Assembly (NCBI GenBank): GCA_963746465.1
Contig: CAVVAY010000005.1
Coordinates: forward strand, 806,001-870,000
Source: CAVVAY01 sp963746465
GTDB taxonomy: Bacteria; Actinomycetota; Actinomycetes; JACCUZ01
Direction of reading: 5' to 3'
DNA: 64,000 nt
Shown here: positions 36,141 to 44,966 of the stretch, piece after piece
How positions within the stretch are numbered: position 1 is the stretch's first letter
Layout of the letters: each line of letters opens with the position of its first letter
The notes under the pieces: model-generated
What the model saw: the letters and a program-made list of their open reading frames with translations, nothing else
Database searches by the model: none
What the model was told of the DNA's origin: nothing
Translations under genes and position numbers: made by a program

Positions 36141-36974
36141 ATGACCGGACCGCTGATCGGCGTCGGCACCCTGCGCGATGCACTCGCCGGGCCGCAGCCG
36201 CCGCTGCTGCTCGACGTCCGGTGGCGGCTCGGCGGCCCACCCGGCCGGGACGGCTACCTGGCCGCTCACCTGCCCGGAGCTGTCTGGACCGACCTGGACG
36301 CCGACCTCGCCGGCCCGCCCGGCGCGGGCGGCCGGCACCCGTTGCCCGACCCTGCCGCCGCCGAGGCCACCTTCCGCAGGCTCGGGGTGTCCGGGAGCCG
36401 CAGCGTCGTGGCCTACGACGACGTCGACGGCAGCGTCGCCGCGCGCGCCTGGTGGCTGCTGCGCTGGCTGGGACACCCGGACACCCGACTGCTGGACGGC
36501 GGCCTGTCGGCCTGGACCGCGGCCGGGCTGCCGGTCGAACGGGGTGCGGTGGCTCCTGCGCCCGGCGACTTCACCGGCCGGCCCGGCGGCATGCCGGTGC
36601 TCGACGCCGACGCGGCGGCCAGGGTGGCCGCCACGGGCCTGCTGCTGGACGCCCGGGCGACCGAGCGGTTCCGTGGTGAGGTGGAGCCGGTCGACCCGGT
36701 GGCCGGGCACGTGCCCGGTGCGCGCAGCGCCCCGGCGCCCGGCAACGTCGGACCGGACGGCCGCTTCCTCGCCCCGGACACCCTGCGCCGACGCTTCGAC
36801 GCGCTCGGCGCCGTCGAGGGAGCGCCGGTCGGTGCCTACTGCGGCTCCGGCGTCACAGCCGCGCACACCGTGCTGGCCCTGGAGCTGGCCGGCATCCCGG
36901 CCGCGTTGTACGCCGGGTCGTGGTCCGAGTGGGTCACCGACCCGTCCCGCCCGGTGGCCACCGGAGGAGACTGA
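36141..36974 (+). CDS. two-domain sulfurtransferase (3-mercaptopyruvate/thiosulfate type)
   Basis: A 277-residue tandem rhodanese. The inactive N-terminal domain covers about 1-135 (LLLDVRWRLGGPPGRDGYLA, HLPGAVWTDLD). The catalytic C-terminal domain has LLDARATERFRGEVEPVDPV, HVPGARSAP and the active-site loop VGAYCGSGVTAAHTV. The loop CGSGVTA is the one usually seen in 3-mercaptopyruvate sulfurtransferases, whereas thiosulfate enzymes have CRKGVT, so the mercaptopyruvate type is favoured. The start is ATG 36141. It ends 3 bp from the convergent sepH stop. Confidence 0.92.
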   Translation: MTGPLIGVGTLRDALAGPQPPLLLDVRWRLGGPPGRDGYLAAHLPGAVWTDLDADLAGPPGAGGRHPLPDPAAAEATFRRLGVSGSRSVVAYDDVDGSVAARAWWLLRWLGHPDTRLLDGGLSAWTAAGLPVERGAVAPAPGDFTGRPGGMPVLDADAAARVAATGLLLDARATERFRGEVEPVDPVAGHVPGARSAPAPGNVGPDGRFLAPDTLRRRFDALGAVEGAPVGAYCGSGVTAAHTVLALELAGIPAALYAGSWSEWVTDPSRPVATGGD

Positions 36975-36977
36975 GCC

Positions 36978-37820
36978 TCAGTCGCGCTTGCGCGGCCCGA
37001 ACATGATGTCGTCCCACGACGGGACCGGCTGCCGGCGTCCCCGGCTCGCCGAGGCCGCCTGACGGACCGGCTCGGCGACCAGGAGGGCCTCGTCGGCCTC
37101 ACGGTCGTAGACCTGGTCGGCGGGGGAGACCGGCTCGGCCGGCTCGTCACCGGTGTGCGGGACGGCCGCGAGACGTCGTACGGCGGCCGGCTGGTCGTCG
37201 GCGACCCGGTCGGCACCGCTGCCGTCGACCAGCCACCGAGCCTCGTCGTCGGCCGGTGCGAGCACCCGGCCGCGCGGGTCGAACACCCACGAGGCCATCC
37301 GGGCCCGGCCGCCACCGAGATAGCTGAGCCGGACCGTCCACCGGTCGTCGTCGCCGCGCCAGGCGTCCCAGGTCACCGAGTCGGGAGCGACCTTCTGCGC
37401 TGCCAGCCGGGCGTCGACCAGCTCGGCGAGCGCCGGAGCGCTGCCCGCGGTGGCCCGGCGGGCCGGCGCCAGCTTGGCCTGCTCGACGACGTGTGCCCGC
37501 TCGGCCAGCACCGGCGCGGCGTAGCGCTCGACCCGGTCGACCGAGATCCCGGCGGCGGCGGTCACCTCGTCGAGGCTCTGCCCACCGCGGACGCGGGCCT
37601 GGATCTCGCGGGGCGTGAGCTGACTCTCCAAGGCGATCTCCACCTGGCCTGGCCGGGAGCGGTCGGGGGTGCGCAGCGCGGCCGCGAGGCGTTCGTCGAC
37701 CGGCACGCGGAACTGCCGGCAGTCGGAGTCCTCGAGGACCAGATGACTGCGTTCCGGGGTGACGGCGACGAGCCTGAGGTCGGTCACCTCTGGCGGCTGG
37801 GGCGATGCCGCGTCAGTCAT
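36978..37820 (-). CDS. sepH: septation protein SepH (DUF3071)
   Basis: A 280-residue actinobacterial cell-division protein that stimulates FtsZ assembly. The conserved N-terminal DUF3071 part includes TDLRLVAVTPERSHLVLE and the HTH-like segment LTPREIQARVRGGQSLDEVT, followed by AAGISVDRVERYAAPVLAER. The C-terminal half is less conserved and ends PSWDDIMFGPRKRD, a short terminal motif typical of the family. ATG 37820 has GGGAGG 7 nt upstream. Streptomyces SepH is longer because of its linker. A TAGGCT hexamer at 37866-37861 could be its -10, giving a leader of about 33 nt. Confidence 0.93.
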   Translation of the reverse strand: MTDAASPQPPEVTDLRLVAVTPERSHLVLEDSDCRQFRVPVDERLAAALRTPDRSRPGQVEIALESQLTPREIQARVRGGQSLDEVTAAAGISVDRVERYAAPVLAERAHVVEQAKLAPARRATAGSAPALAELVDARLAAQKVAPDSVTWDAWRGDDDRWTVRLSYLGGGRARMASWVFDPRGRVLAPADDEARWLVDGSGADRVADDQPAAVRRLAAVPHTGDEPAEPVSPADQVYDREADEALLVAEPVRQAASASRGRRQPVPSWDDIMFGPRKRD

Positions 37821-37860
37821 CGTTACGCCTCCCGGTCGTCGGAGCGGTCCGACTGCGGGG

Positions 37861-37866
37861 AGCCTA
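37861..37866 (-). promoter_or_regulatory. -10 hexamer for sepH
   Basis: TAGGCT on the minus strand, about 40 bp upstream of ATG 37820, compatible with a leadered transcript that includes the GGGAGG ribosome site. No -35 match. Confidence 0.35.
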
Positions 37867-37931
37867 TGACTCGCGAGCGTGCCCACCGCGCAGGCGCGCC
37901 CGGCCTGTCGCACTCAATTGTCGACAGGTCG

Positions 37932-39107
37932 TCAGGCCGGCAGCCGTCGGTAGGCCGCGCGGCAGAGCACCAGGGCTAGTGCACCCGACCCGGTCGCCAC
38001 CGCGAACGCCCACGGCACCCCGGCCGAGTCGACCAGCCGGCCGGACAGCCAGGTCGAGGCCGAGAAGCCCACGACCAGCGCGGTCGTCATCCAGGTCAGG
38101 CCCTCGGTCAGGGCCGCCCCACGCACCACACGCTCCGACAGCGAGAACGCCGAGATCAGGGTCGGTGCGATGCCCACCCCGGCGAGCACCAGGAGCAGTG
38201 CCAGCAGCCAGGTGGGGTCGGCGAAGGGCAGCGCCACCACGGTCGCGGTCATCACTGCGGCGCCCAGCAGCAGCGACCGGCGCGCCGGCACCCGGCCACG
38301 AAGTGAGCCGAAGGCCAGCCCGGACAGCATGCTGCCGGTGGCGTAGCAGGCCAGCAGCGGCCCAGCCAGACCACGGTGTCCGGTCTCGTCGGCGAAGGCC
38401 ACCGCGCTGATCTCCACCGCGCCGAAGACCCCGCCGACGAAGACCATCACCGCCATCAGTGGAGGTAGCCCGGCGCTGCGCAGCGCCGACGGGTGGTCGT
38501 CGGTGTGCGGCGACGGCGGCGGCTCGCTGACCCGGTGGCTGACCAACAGCGCGGTGCCCACCGCCAGCAGCAGCCCGGCGGCCAGGAGCCCGAGCTGCGG
38601 CGCGACCAAGGTCGCAAGCAAGGTGACCAGCAGCGGTCCTACGACGAAGATCAGCTCGTCGAGCACCGACTCCAGGGCGTAGGCGGTAGCCAGCCGCGGG
38701 TCGGTACCGAGCACGTAGCCCCAGCGCGCCCGGACCAGCGAGCCGATCGATGGCGCGGCCAGCGCGGCCAGAACGATCGCCGCCGCCTGCGCCCAGGTCG
38801 GTGCCTCCCGGCTGGCCAGCGCCACGAAGCCGAGCAGCGCCACCAGGTACAGCGGCACGGCGCGCAGCAGCACCCGCCGCTGACCGAGCCGGTCGATCAG
38901 CCGGGCGATCACCGGCGCCGCGCCGGCGTTGACCAGGGCGAAGGTTGCCGACAACGCCCCCGCCCGGCCGTACCGTCCGGTCTCCGCGACCACGAGCAGC
39001 ACGATCCCGAGACCGTTCATCGCGATCGGCATCCGGGCGACGAACGCAGAGGACGAGAAGCGCAGGGCGCCCGGGGTGGCGAGCAGCTCGCGGTAGGGCT
39101 TGAGCAC
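37932..39107 (-). CDS. MFS transporter
   Basis: A 391-residue major facilitator with twelve predicted helices, starting LKPYRELLATPGALRFSSSAFVARMP. The conserved loop 2-3 is recognisable as ARLIDRLGQRRVLLRAVPL. The second-half equivalent is FGSLRGRVPARRSLLLGA. The substrate is unknown; the position beside the ferrochelatase gene is conserved in some actinobacteria, but no heme role is shown. GTG 39107 is chosen because helix 1 follows at once and TACGGT lies 6 nt upstream. Longer versions of the frame run into the ferrochelatase gene. Confidence 0.88.
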   Translation of the reverse strand: MLKPYRELLATPGALRFSSSAFVARMPIAMNGLGIVLLVVAETGRYGRAGALSATFALVNAGAAPVIARLIDRLGQRRVLLRAVPLYLVALLGFVALASREAPTWAQAAAIVLAALAAPSIGSLVRARWGYVLGTDPRLATAYALESVLDELIFVVGPLLVTLLATLVAPQLGLLAAGLLLAVGTALLVSHRVSEPPPSPHTDDHPSALRSAGLPPLMAVMVFVGGVFGAVEISAVAFADETGHRGLAGPLLACYATGSMLSGLAFGSLRGRVPARRSLLLGAAVMTATVVALPFADPTWLLALLLVLAGVGIAPTLISAFSLSERVVRGAALTEGLTWMTTALVVGFSASTWLSGRLVDSAGVPWAFAVATGSGALALVLCRAAYRRLPA

Positions 39108-39113
39108 GGCCGC

Positions 39114-39119
39114 ACCGTA
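39114..39119 (-). promoter_or_regulatory. -10 hexamer for leaderless MFS gene
   Basis: TACGGT on the minus strand, 6 nt before GTG 39107. It lies 52 bp from the divergent ferrochelatase start. Confidence 0.45.
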
Positions 39120-39170
39120 CGGGACCGGGGTGACCGTCCGCGCGTCCGGACCGCTTGCGAGGATCATCCG

Positions 39171-40283
39171 GTGAGCCCCTCCGCAGCGCACGTACCGGGT
39201 ACGGACGCATCGCCCTACGACGCGTTCCTGCTGGTGTCCTTCGGCGGCCCAGAGGGCCCCGACGACGTGCTGCCGTTCCTCGAGAACGTCACTCGTGGCC
39301 GTGGCATCCCGCGCGAGCGGCTGCTCGAGGTGGGCGAGCACTACCTCGGGTTCGGCGGGGTCAGCCCGATCAACGCGCAGAACCGGGCGCTGGTCGCGGC
39401 TCTGCAGTCCGACTTCGCGGCTTCCGGCCTCGACCTGCCGGTCTACTGGGGCAACCGCAACTGGGCGCCGTACCTCACCGAGGAGATGGCCCGGCTGGCG
39501 GACGACGGGCGGACCCGGGTGCTGGCCCTGCTGACCTCGGCCTACTCGTCGTACTCGGGCTGCCGGCAGTACCGCGAGAACCTGGCGGCAGCCGTCGACC
39601 CGCTCGGTGACCGGGCTCCGCACGTCGACCGGATCCGGCACTACTTCAACCACCCCGGCTTCGTCGAGGCGATGGTGACCAGCACCGTCGCGGCCCTCGA
39701 GCAGCTGCCGGCCGGGGTCCGCGACGGCGCCCGGCTGGTGTTCGTCACCCACTCCATACCGGTGGCGATGGACGAGACGAGCGGGCCCGACGGCGGGGCC
39801 TACAGCAGCCAGCACCGCGACGTCGCCCGGCTGGTCAGCGCCGGGGTCGCCGCGGTCACCGGCGCCGACCACGAGCTCGACCTCGTCTACTGCAGCCGGA
39901 GCGGGCCGCCGAGCCAGCCGTGGCTCGAGCCCGACGTCAACGACCACCTCGAGTCGCTGGCCGCCGACGGTGTCCCGGCGGCCGTGCTGGTGCCGATCGG
40001 CTTCGTCTCCGACCACATGGAGGTGAAGTACGACCTGGACACCGAGGCGCGGCAGACCGCGGAACGGCTCGGCCTGCCGGTCACCCGGGCAGCCACCGTC
40101 GGCACTGACCCGTCGTTCGTCGCCGCCGTGCGCGAGCTGGTCCTCGAGCGGGCGGCGGTCGTCCGCGGCGAGACGCCGGTACGCCGGGCGCTCGGCGAGC
40201 TCGGCCCGAGCCACGACGTGTGCCCGGCCGGCTGCTGCCCGAACGCCCGCGACCCGCAGCGGCCCGCTCTCTGCGGCGCCTGA
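39171..40283 (+). CDS. hemH: ferrochelatase (coproporphyrin ferrochelatase, CpfC/HemH)
   Basis: A 370-residue enzyme inserting iron into the porphyrin. In actinobacteria it acts on coproporphyrin III in the coproporphyrin-dependent heme pathway. It has SFGGPEGPDDV at the N-terminus, the catalytic His region LVFVTHSIPVAMDE, and LVPIGFVSDHMEVKYDLD with the conserved Glu. The cysteines SGCRQY and C-terminal DVCPAGCCPN would hold the [2Fe-2S] cluster known in actinobacterial members. The start is GTG 39171. A GAGGAT sequence lies 6 nt upstream and no clean ribosome site is seen. It is divergent from the MFS gene, with the IMPase gene 22 bp downstream. Confidence 0.94.
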   Translation: MSPSAAHVPGTDASPYDAFLLVSFGGPEGPDDVLPFLENVTRGRGIPRERLLEVGEHYLGFGGVSPINAQNRALVAALQSDFAASGLDLPVYWGNRNWAPYLTEEMARLADDGRTRVLALLTSAYSSYSGCRQYRENLAAAVDPLGDRAPHVDRIRHYFNHPGFVEAMVTSTVAALEQLPAGVRDGARLVFVTHSIPVAMDETSGPDGGAYSSQHRDVARLVSAGVAAVTGADHELDLVYCSRSGPPSQPWLEPDVNDHLESLAADGVPAAVLVPIGFVSDHMEVKYDLDTEARQTAERLGLPVTRAATVGTDPSFVAAVRELVLERAAVVRGETPVRRALGELGPSHDVCPAGCCPNARDPQRPALCGA

Positions 40284-40305
40284 CCGGACCGGGAGGATGG
40301 CGGTC

Positions 40306-41112
40306 ATGAGCGCTGACCCGCGGGAGCTGCTCGCCCTCGCCGAGGACGTCGCCAGGGAGGCCGGCCGGCTGATCGTCGACGAGCGGCCGGGCGGACTGGC
40401 GGTGTCCGCGACCAAGACGACGACGACTGACATCGTCACCGAGATGGACCACCGCTCCGAGCAGCTGGTCGTGGACCGGATCACCGCCGCGCGCCCCGAC
40501 GACGGCTTCCTCGGGGAGGAGGGCGCCGCCCGCGAGGGCAGCAGCGGCGTCACCTGGGTGATCGACCCGATCGACGGCACCGTCAACTACCTGTACGACA
40601 TCCCGGCGTACGCCGTCAGCGTGGCCGCCCGGGTGGGCGACGAGGTGGTGGCCGGCGCGGTGGTCAACCCGGTCAGCGGCGAGGTCTGGACAGCGCTGCG
40701 CGGTGCGGGCGCCTGGTTGGACGGCCGTCGGCTGCGGCTGGCCGACCCTCCGCCGCTGGAGATGGCGCTGCTCGCCACCGGGTTCGGCTACGACCCGCGC
40801 CGGCGGACCCGGCAGGCCGAGATCCTCCAGGTCGTGCTGCCGCTGGTGCGCGACGTGCGGCGCGCCGGAGCGGCCTCGCTGGACCTGTGCGCGGTGGCGA
40901 CCGGCCGGGTCGACGGCTACTACGAGCAGGGCCTCAAGCCCTGGGACCTCGCAGCCGGCGGGCTGGTCGCCCGCGAGGCGGGCGCCGAGGTGACCGGGCT
41001 GCGCGGCGCCGCTGCCGGCGAGGCGATGGTGGTGGCCGCCCGGCTGCCGCTCGCGGCCGCCCTGCTGGGGCTGCTCGAGGGACTGGACGCGGACGCCGAC
41101 CCGCTCGGCTGA
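40306..41112 (+). CDS. inositol monophosphatase family protein
   Basis: A 268-residue Mg-dependent, lithium-sensitive-type phosphatase. Metal sites are FLGEEG (about 70), WVIDPIDGTVNY (about 84-95) and KPWDLAAGGLVAREAG (about 212). Possible substrates are inositol 1-phosphate, histidinol phosphate or fructose bisphosphate. Inositol phosphate is attractive because actinobacteria make inositol for mycothiol and phosphatidylinositol, but this is inference. ATG 40306 is favoured since GGGAGG lies 9 nt upstream. ATG 40297 directly abuts that site. Confidence 0.9.
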   Translation: MSADPRELLALAEDVAREAGRLIVDERPGGLAVSATKTTTTDIVTEMDHRSEQLVVDRITAARPDDGFLGEEGAAREGSSGVTWVIDPIDGTVNYLYDIPAYAVSVAARVGDEVVAGAVVNPVSGEVWTALRGAGAWLDGRRLRLADPPPLEMALLATGFGYDPRRRTRQAEILQVVLPLVRDVRRAGAASLDLCAVATGRVDGYYEQGLKPWDLAAGGLVAREAGAEVTGLRGAAAGEAMVVAARLPLAAALLGLLEGLDADADPLG

Positions 41113-41127
41113 GGGCGGCGAGCTGCC

Positions 41128-41286
41128 TCAGGCGACGGCGCCGTGCTCCTGCGCGAGTCGTTGGAGCGACTCGATCTCGCCGAGCCGGACCTGCGCGAGG
41201 TAGTCGTCGCCGTCCCGCCGGGCCTCTTCGAGGGACTGGCTGGCCGACTCCAGGCGGATCTGGATCTCCTGCTGGAACTCGCTCAT
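41128..41286 (-). CDS. 52-residue coiled-coil-like small protein
   Basis: A short frame beginning MSEFQQEIQIRLESASQSLE and ending LQRLAQEHGAVA, rich in Glu, Gln and Arg with heptad-like hydrophobics: a short amphipathic helix pair or coiled coil. ATG 41286 is preceded by GAGAGGGTGG, a good ribosome site 6-10 nt upstream, and codon third positions are strongly G/C, so I regard it as real. It is convergent with the IMPase gene (15-bp gap) and divergent from DUF4193. Function unknown. Confidence 0.68.
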   Translation of the reverse strand: MSEFQQEIQIRLESASQSLEEARRDGDDYLAQVRLGEIESLQRLAQEHGAVA

Positions 41287-41614
41287 GTCGCCACCCTCTC
41301 ACTCACCGGAGGACTCCGGAGGACGTGTGCGCTGCCTACCCAGCACGATCAGGCTCGCAACCCTCCCGATCGTGGCAGAGGTCACGCGCGGCAGAGGCCG
41401 CCGGGATCCGCTAGTCTCCGCGCTCGCGCACCCGGTCAGCACCCCGGATGGGCACCGAGTGGGACGAGTCGACCGGCCCGGGCACAAACCGGCCGGGCCG
41501 AGCGTTACACGGCCCGCATGACCACCTGCCGACGACGCCGTCGACGACAGTCGCAAGCACACGAGCACCGACGAATGTGGCACCGCCACCCGCGAAGGGG
41601 TGACCTCTCCAACC
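41287..41614. other. 328-bp divergent intergenic region before DUF4193
   Basis: No credible gene. One inverted repeat is present: CGGCCCGG (41474-41481) and CCGGGCCG (41493-41500) with an 11-nt spacer. It must hold promoters for the 52-aa gene and for DUF4193. I cannot place them with confidence. Confidence 0.45.
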
Positions 41615-41914
41615 ATGGCGACCGACTACGACTCGCCCCGCAAGACCGATGACGAGATGTCCGAGGACAGTCTCGAGGAGCTGAAGGCCCGCCGGCAGGA
41701 CAAGTCCGCCAGCACGGTCGACGTCGACGAGGCCGACCTGGCCGAGTCCCTCGAGCTGCCCGGAGCAGACCTGTCCAACGAAGAGCTCTCGGTGCGGGTC
41801 CTCCCGCGCCAGGCAGACGAGTTCACCTGCTCGCGCTGCTTCCTCGTGCACCACCGCAGCCAGCTGGCCAAGGAAGTCAAGGGTCAGCTGATCTGCAAGG
41901 AGTGCGCGGCCTGA
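41615..41914 (+). CDS. DUF4193 zinc-ribbon-like protein
   Basis: A 99-residue protein conserved across Actinobacteria. Its hallmark parts are MATDYDSPRKTDDEM, SLEELKARRQDKS, ELPGADLSNEELSVRVLP and the C-terminal FTCSRCFLVHHRSQLA with CKECAA: two CxxC pairs, predicted to bind zinc. Function is unknown. The first half is acidic and probably flexible. ATG 41615 matches the family N-terminus; an upstream GTG at 41600 is in frame but less likely. The neighbourhood with dut and DUF3710 is conserved in the phylum. Confidence 0.93.
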   Translation: MATDYDSPRKTDDEMSEDSLEELKARRQDKSASTVDVDEADLAESLELPGADLSNEELSVRVLPRQADEFTCSRCFLVHHRSQLAKEVKGQLICKECAA

Positions 41915-41942
41915 GCCTCGCAGAATGGGGCAGGCTCGGTAG

Positions 41943-42758
41943 ATGAGCTCCGAGCCGCACGCCCCCGACCGACCCGACGCCGACGGCGCATCCGCTGCCA
42001 CCGAGGAGCGGAGCACCGTCGGCGATCTCGTTGCCCGGGTGACCTCGCGCCCGGCTGACGACTCCTCGTCCCGCGGCGAACGGGCCCGTGACCTGGGCCG
42101 CCTGACGAGGGCGATGGCCGCCTCGGCCCGCGGCGCCGGCCGGGCCTCCGTCCTCGGCGGCAGCTGGCTGGTCGACCTCCTGCTCGACACCGCACCGCGG
42201 ATCCCGGTGCGCGACGCCGACACGCTGCGCGCGCAGCACCCCGGTCTCTCGGACGACGACCTGGCCCAGGCGTTGATCTCGGGGGCCGCCAAGGCCACCG
42301 GTGCCGTCGGCGCCGCGGGCGGGGCGCTCGCCGCGGTCGAGTTCGCCGCACCCCCGACCTTGCTGACCGTGCCCGTCCAGATCGCGGCCGAGACGCTCCT
42401 CGTCGCCGCAGCCGAGGTCAAGCTGATCGCCGAGCTGCACGAGGTGTACGGAGTCCCCGCCTCCGGGTCGGCGCGGGCGCGTGCCCAGGCCTACCTCGTC
42501 GCCTGGTCGGAGCGTCGGGGCATCGACCCGTTCTCGCCCACCGCACTGCGGTTCTCACTGGGTGCTACGGCCAAGCGCGCGCTGCGCAAGCGGCTGGTCC
42601 GCCGGGCGGGGCGCAACCTCACCACGCTGGGTCCGATGATGAGCGGCGCGGTCGCCGGCAGCGTCGTCAACCATCGCGAGACGCGGCGGCTCGGCGAGCA
42701 GGTGCGTGACGACCTGCGCCGGCACCGCACCGTGACCGGCGAGACGATCAGGGGCTGA
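41943..42758 (+). CDS. conserved actinobacterial protein, EcsC-like possibility
   Basis: A 271-residue protein with a polar N-terminus (about 1-60) and a central Gly/Ala-rich hydrophobic region (KATGAVGAAGGALAAVEFAA, then LLTVPVQIAAETLLVAAAE) that may associate with the membrane. A basic C-terminal part follows (AKRALRKRLVRRAGRN, MMSGAVAGSVVNHRETRRLG). The Gly-rich MSGAVAGSVVNHRETR near the end recalls EcsC-type proteins, but I cannot assign it firmly. It starts 28 bp after DUF4193, and its last 11 bases overlap the end of the convergent DUF3093 gene. Confidence 0.72.
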   Translation: MSSEPHAPDRPDADGASAATEERSTVGDLVARVTSRPADDSSSRGERARDLGRLTRAMAASARGAGRASVLGGSWLVDLLLDTAPRIPVRDADTLRAQHPGLSDDDLAQALISGAAKATGAVGAAGGALAAVEFAAPPTLLTVPVQIAAETLLVAAAEVKLIAELHEVYGVPASGSARARAQAYLVAWSERRGIDPFSPTALRFSLGATAKRALRKRLVRRAGRNLTTLGPMMSGAVAGSVVNHRETRRLGEQVRDDLRRHRTVTGETIRG

Positions 42759-43197
42759 CCCTCGCCGCCTCCACGGCAGCCGCCAGCTCGGCCGGCCGTC
42801 GGCTCGCCACGAACCAGTACGGCGTCGGGTCGGCCGGGTCCCGGACGTCGGCCCGGACGCCGGCGGGCACCCAGCCGCGGATCAGGTGGAAGGCCGCCGG
42901 GTCGGACGCCGGCCCGCGCACCTCCCGGGCCCGGGCCGGGTCCAGCACCTCGACCGGACCCAGCAGCGAGACCGGGATCCGAGCGGGCCCGGCCACCAGG
43001 TCGCCGTCCTCGACCCGCACCTGCGCGGCCGACCGGATGAGAACGGTGGAGAGCAGAAGGCCGGGCACCAGCAGGGTGACCAGGCCGGCCACCGGGCCCA
43101 GTGCCGCGAAGAACGAGACGCCGAGAGCCGCCGACCCCACCCAGATCGCGACCCACAGGGCCAGCGGTGGGCTCAGCCGCTCGTCGTAGGTCCGCAC
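42748..43197 (-). CDS. DUF3093 membrane protein
   Basis: A 149-residue actinobacterial protein. It starts RTYDERLSPPLALWV and has two membrane helices (about 11-33 and 38-57). A cytosolic or extracellular beta-rich domain follows (VRVEDGDLVAGPARIPVSLL, DPAAFHLIRGWVPAGVRADV, DPTPYWFVASRRPAELAAAV), the standard DUF3093 layout. Function unknown. GTG 43197 start. The 3' end overlaps the convergent gene by 11 bp. It lies next to DUF4193 and dut, as in many relatives. Confidence 0.9.
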   Translation of the reverse strand: MRTYDERLSPPLALWVAIWVGSAALGVSFFAALGPVAGLVTLLVPGLLLSTVLIRSAAQVRVEDGDLVAGPARIPVSLLGPVEVLDPARAREVRGPASDPAAFHLIRGWVPAGVRADVRDPADPTPYWFVASRRPAELAAAVEAARVSP

Positions 43198-43245
43198 CGG
43201 GTCAGCGTGCCACGGGCGCCTCCCGGGGGGTGCCGCACGTGGGTC

Positions 43246-43251
43246 TAGCGT
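43246..43251 (+). promoter_or_regulatory. -10 hexamer for leaderless DUF885 gene
   Basis: TAGCGT, 8 nt before ATG 43260; no ribosome site between. Confidence 0.5.
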
Positions 43252-43259
43252 GCGGGGTC

Positions 43260-44918
43260 ATGCCGATCCCCGTGGGTGACCGCCCCTTCGACCGGTTGGC
43301 CGCCGACCTGGTCGCCGACCAGTGCACCGCCAACCCGACGCTGGGCAGCGTGCTCGGCCTCACCGAGTACGACGAGGCGCTGCCGGACATGTCTGTTGCC
43401 GGCATCGAGGCGCGCAACAGGGTCGAGGACGGCTGGGCCGACCGGCTGCGCGGGCTGGACGACGCCGAGCTGTCCGACGACGAGCGGATCGACCGCGACC
43501 TCGCGCTGATGGTCCTGCGCGGCCGGGAGGTGATGCGCGACTGGGCCGACTGGCGGCGCAGCCCCGACCACTACGCAGGCACTGGCCTCTCCGCAGTCTT
43601 CGTGCTGCTCACCACCCGGCTGCGCCCAGAACCTGAGCTGGCCCAGGCGGTGGCCGCCCGGCTGCGCGGCACCCCGGCGCTGCTGGACCAGGGATTGGCC
43701 AACCTCGACCCCGCGCTGGCCCATCCGGCATTGCTGCGCCGGGCACTGGGTCAGATCGCCGCGGGCGCCGTCTACGCCCGGGCCGTGGCCGAGGAGTTCA
43801 CCGACGAGGCGTCGGCTGCTGTCGTCCGGGAGGCCGGCGAGCAGGCAGCGGCGGCCTACGAGCGGTTCGGCGAGCACGTCGAGGCACTGGTCGACAAGGC
43901 CACCGGTGACTGGGCGGTGGGCGAGCAGCGCTACGACGCACTGCTGCGGGAGGCCGAAGGTCTCGGCTACGGCACCCGCGAGCTGCGCGACCGGGGGCAG
44001 GCTGCCTACGACGCGCTCGCCGCGGACATGACGGCACGAGCCCGGGCCCTGCGCGGCACGGACGACTTCCTCGCCGTGGTCAAGAGCTTCAACGACGACC
44101 ACCCCGAGACGCCGGAGGAGATGCTGGCGCTCTACCGCGAGGCCACCGATGCCGCGCGAGCGTTCTGCGTCGAGCACGAGCTGGTGACGATGCCAGCGGG
44201 GGAGCGCTGCGACGTCGTCCCGTCTGCCCCGTTCAGCCGGGCGATGCTGGCGGTGGCGCACTACATGTCACCGCCGCCGTTCGCGCCGGAGGACGCTCCC
44301 GCCCGCGGTGTCGGTCACTTCTTCGTCCCCTACCCGCCGGACGGCGCGACGCCCGAGCAGGTGCAGGCCCGGCTCGCCACCAACAACCGGCACGGGGCCT
44401 GGTCGATCGCGGTGCACGAGGCCTATCCCGGCCACCACTGGCACCTTGCCTGGTTGTCGTCCCGGGCCCGCGGCGGCGGGTCACGGCCGCTGCGGTTCGT
44501 GCTCGGCTCGACCTACTTCACCGAGGGCTGGGGGCTGTACACCGAGGACCTGCTGCTCGAGCAGGGCTTCTTCGCCACGCCGGAGCAGGAGCTCTGCCAG
44601 CGCGACTACCGGCTCTTCCGCGCCGCCCGGATCGTCGTCGACACCTCGCTGCACCTCGGCGAGATGACGATCGAGGAGGCCGTCGAGTTCATGTCGACCA
44701 AGGCGTCGCTGTCCCGGGAGACCGCCCAGGCCGAGGTGCTGCGGTACTGCGCGTGGCCGACCCAGGCCTCGTCCTACCTCACCGGTGCCCTGGAGATCGC
44801 CCGGATGCGCCAGCGCTGGCTGGACGAGGCGCGTGGCTCGTTGCGCGACTTCCACGACCTGGCCGCCGGGTCCGGTCGGCTGCCGATCGGTCTCGTGGAG
44901 CGCGCGCTGTTCGGCTGA
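43260..44918 (+). CDS. DUF885 family putative metallopeptidase
   Basis: A 552-residue mostly helical protein of the DUF885 family. The conserved zinc-binding-like motif is WSIAVHEAYPGHHWHLAW (about residues 380-397, HExxxxHH), followed by a Glu in YFTEGWGLYTEDLLLEQGF, a layout like thermolysin-fold carboxypeptidase relatives. Members are predicted peptidases with unknown substrate. No signal sequence, so cytosolic. ATG 43260 is chosen because the conserved domain follows at once and a TAGCGT hexamer lies 8 nt upstream. The dut operon follows after 48 bp. Confidence 0.88.
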   Translation: MPIPVGDRPFDRLAADLVADQCTANPTLGSVLGLTEYDEALPDMSVAGIEARNRVEDGWADRLRGLDDAELSDDERIDRDLALMVLRGREVMRDWADWRRSPDHYAGTGLSAVFVLLTTRLRPEPELAQAVAARLRGTPALLDQGLANLDPALAHPALLRRALGQIAAGAVYARAVAEEFTDEASAAVVREAGEQAAAAYERFGEHVEALVDKATGDWAVGEQRYDALLREAEGLGYGTRELRDRGQAAYDALAADMTARARALRGTDDFLAVVKSFNDDHPETPEEMLALYREATDAARAFCVEHELVTMPAGERCDVVPSAPFSRAMLAVAHYMSPPPFAPEDAPARGVGHFFVPYPPDGATPEQVQARLATNNRHGAWSIAVHEAYPGHHWHLAWLSSRARGGGSRPLRFVLGSTYFTEGWGLYTEDLLLEQGFFATPEQELCQRDYRLFRAARIVVDTSLHLGEMTIEEAVEFMSTKASLSRETAQAEVLRYCAWPTQASSYLTGALEIARMRQRWLDEARGSLRDFHDLAAGSGRLPIGLVERALFG

Positions 44919-44952
44919 GCCTCGGATGGGCAGCCCGCCGCGCCGTGCGGGG

Positions 44953-44958
44953 TAGGGT
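44953..44958 (+). promoter_or_regulatory. -10 hexamer for leaderless dut operon
   Basis: TAGGGT, 8 nt before GTG 44967. The downstream operon is dut, DUF3710, OB-fold, DUF3159. Confidence 0.5.
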
Positions 44959-44966
44959 CGTCCGCC

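Noticed and set aside
39108..40586. Upstream extension of the MFS reading frame across the ferrochelatase gene
   Set aside because: The frame is open but antisense to a complete ferrochelatase; MFS helix 1 starts right after GTG 39107.
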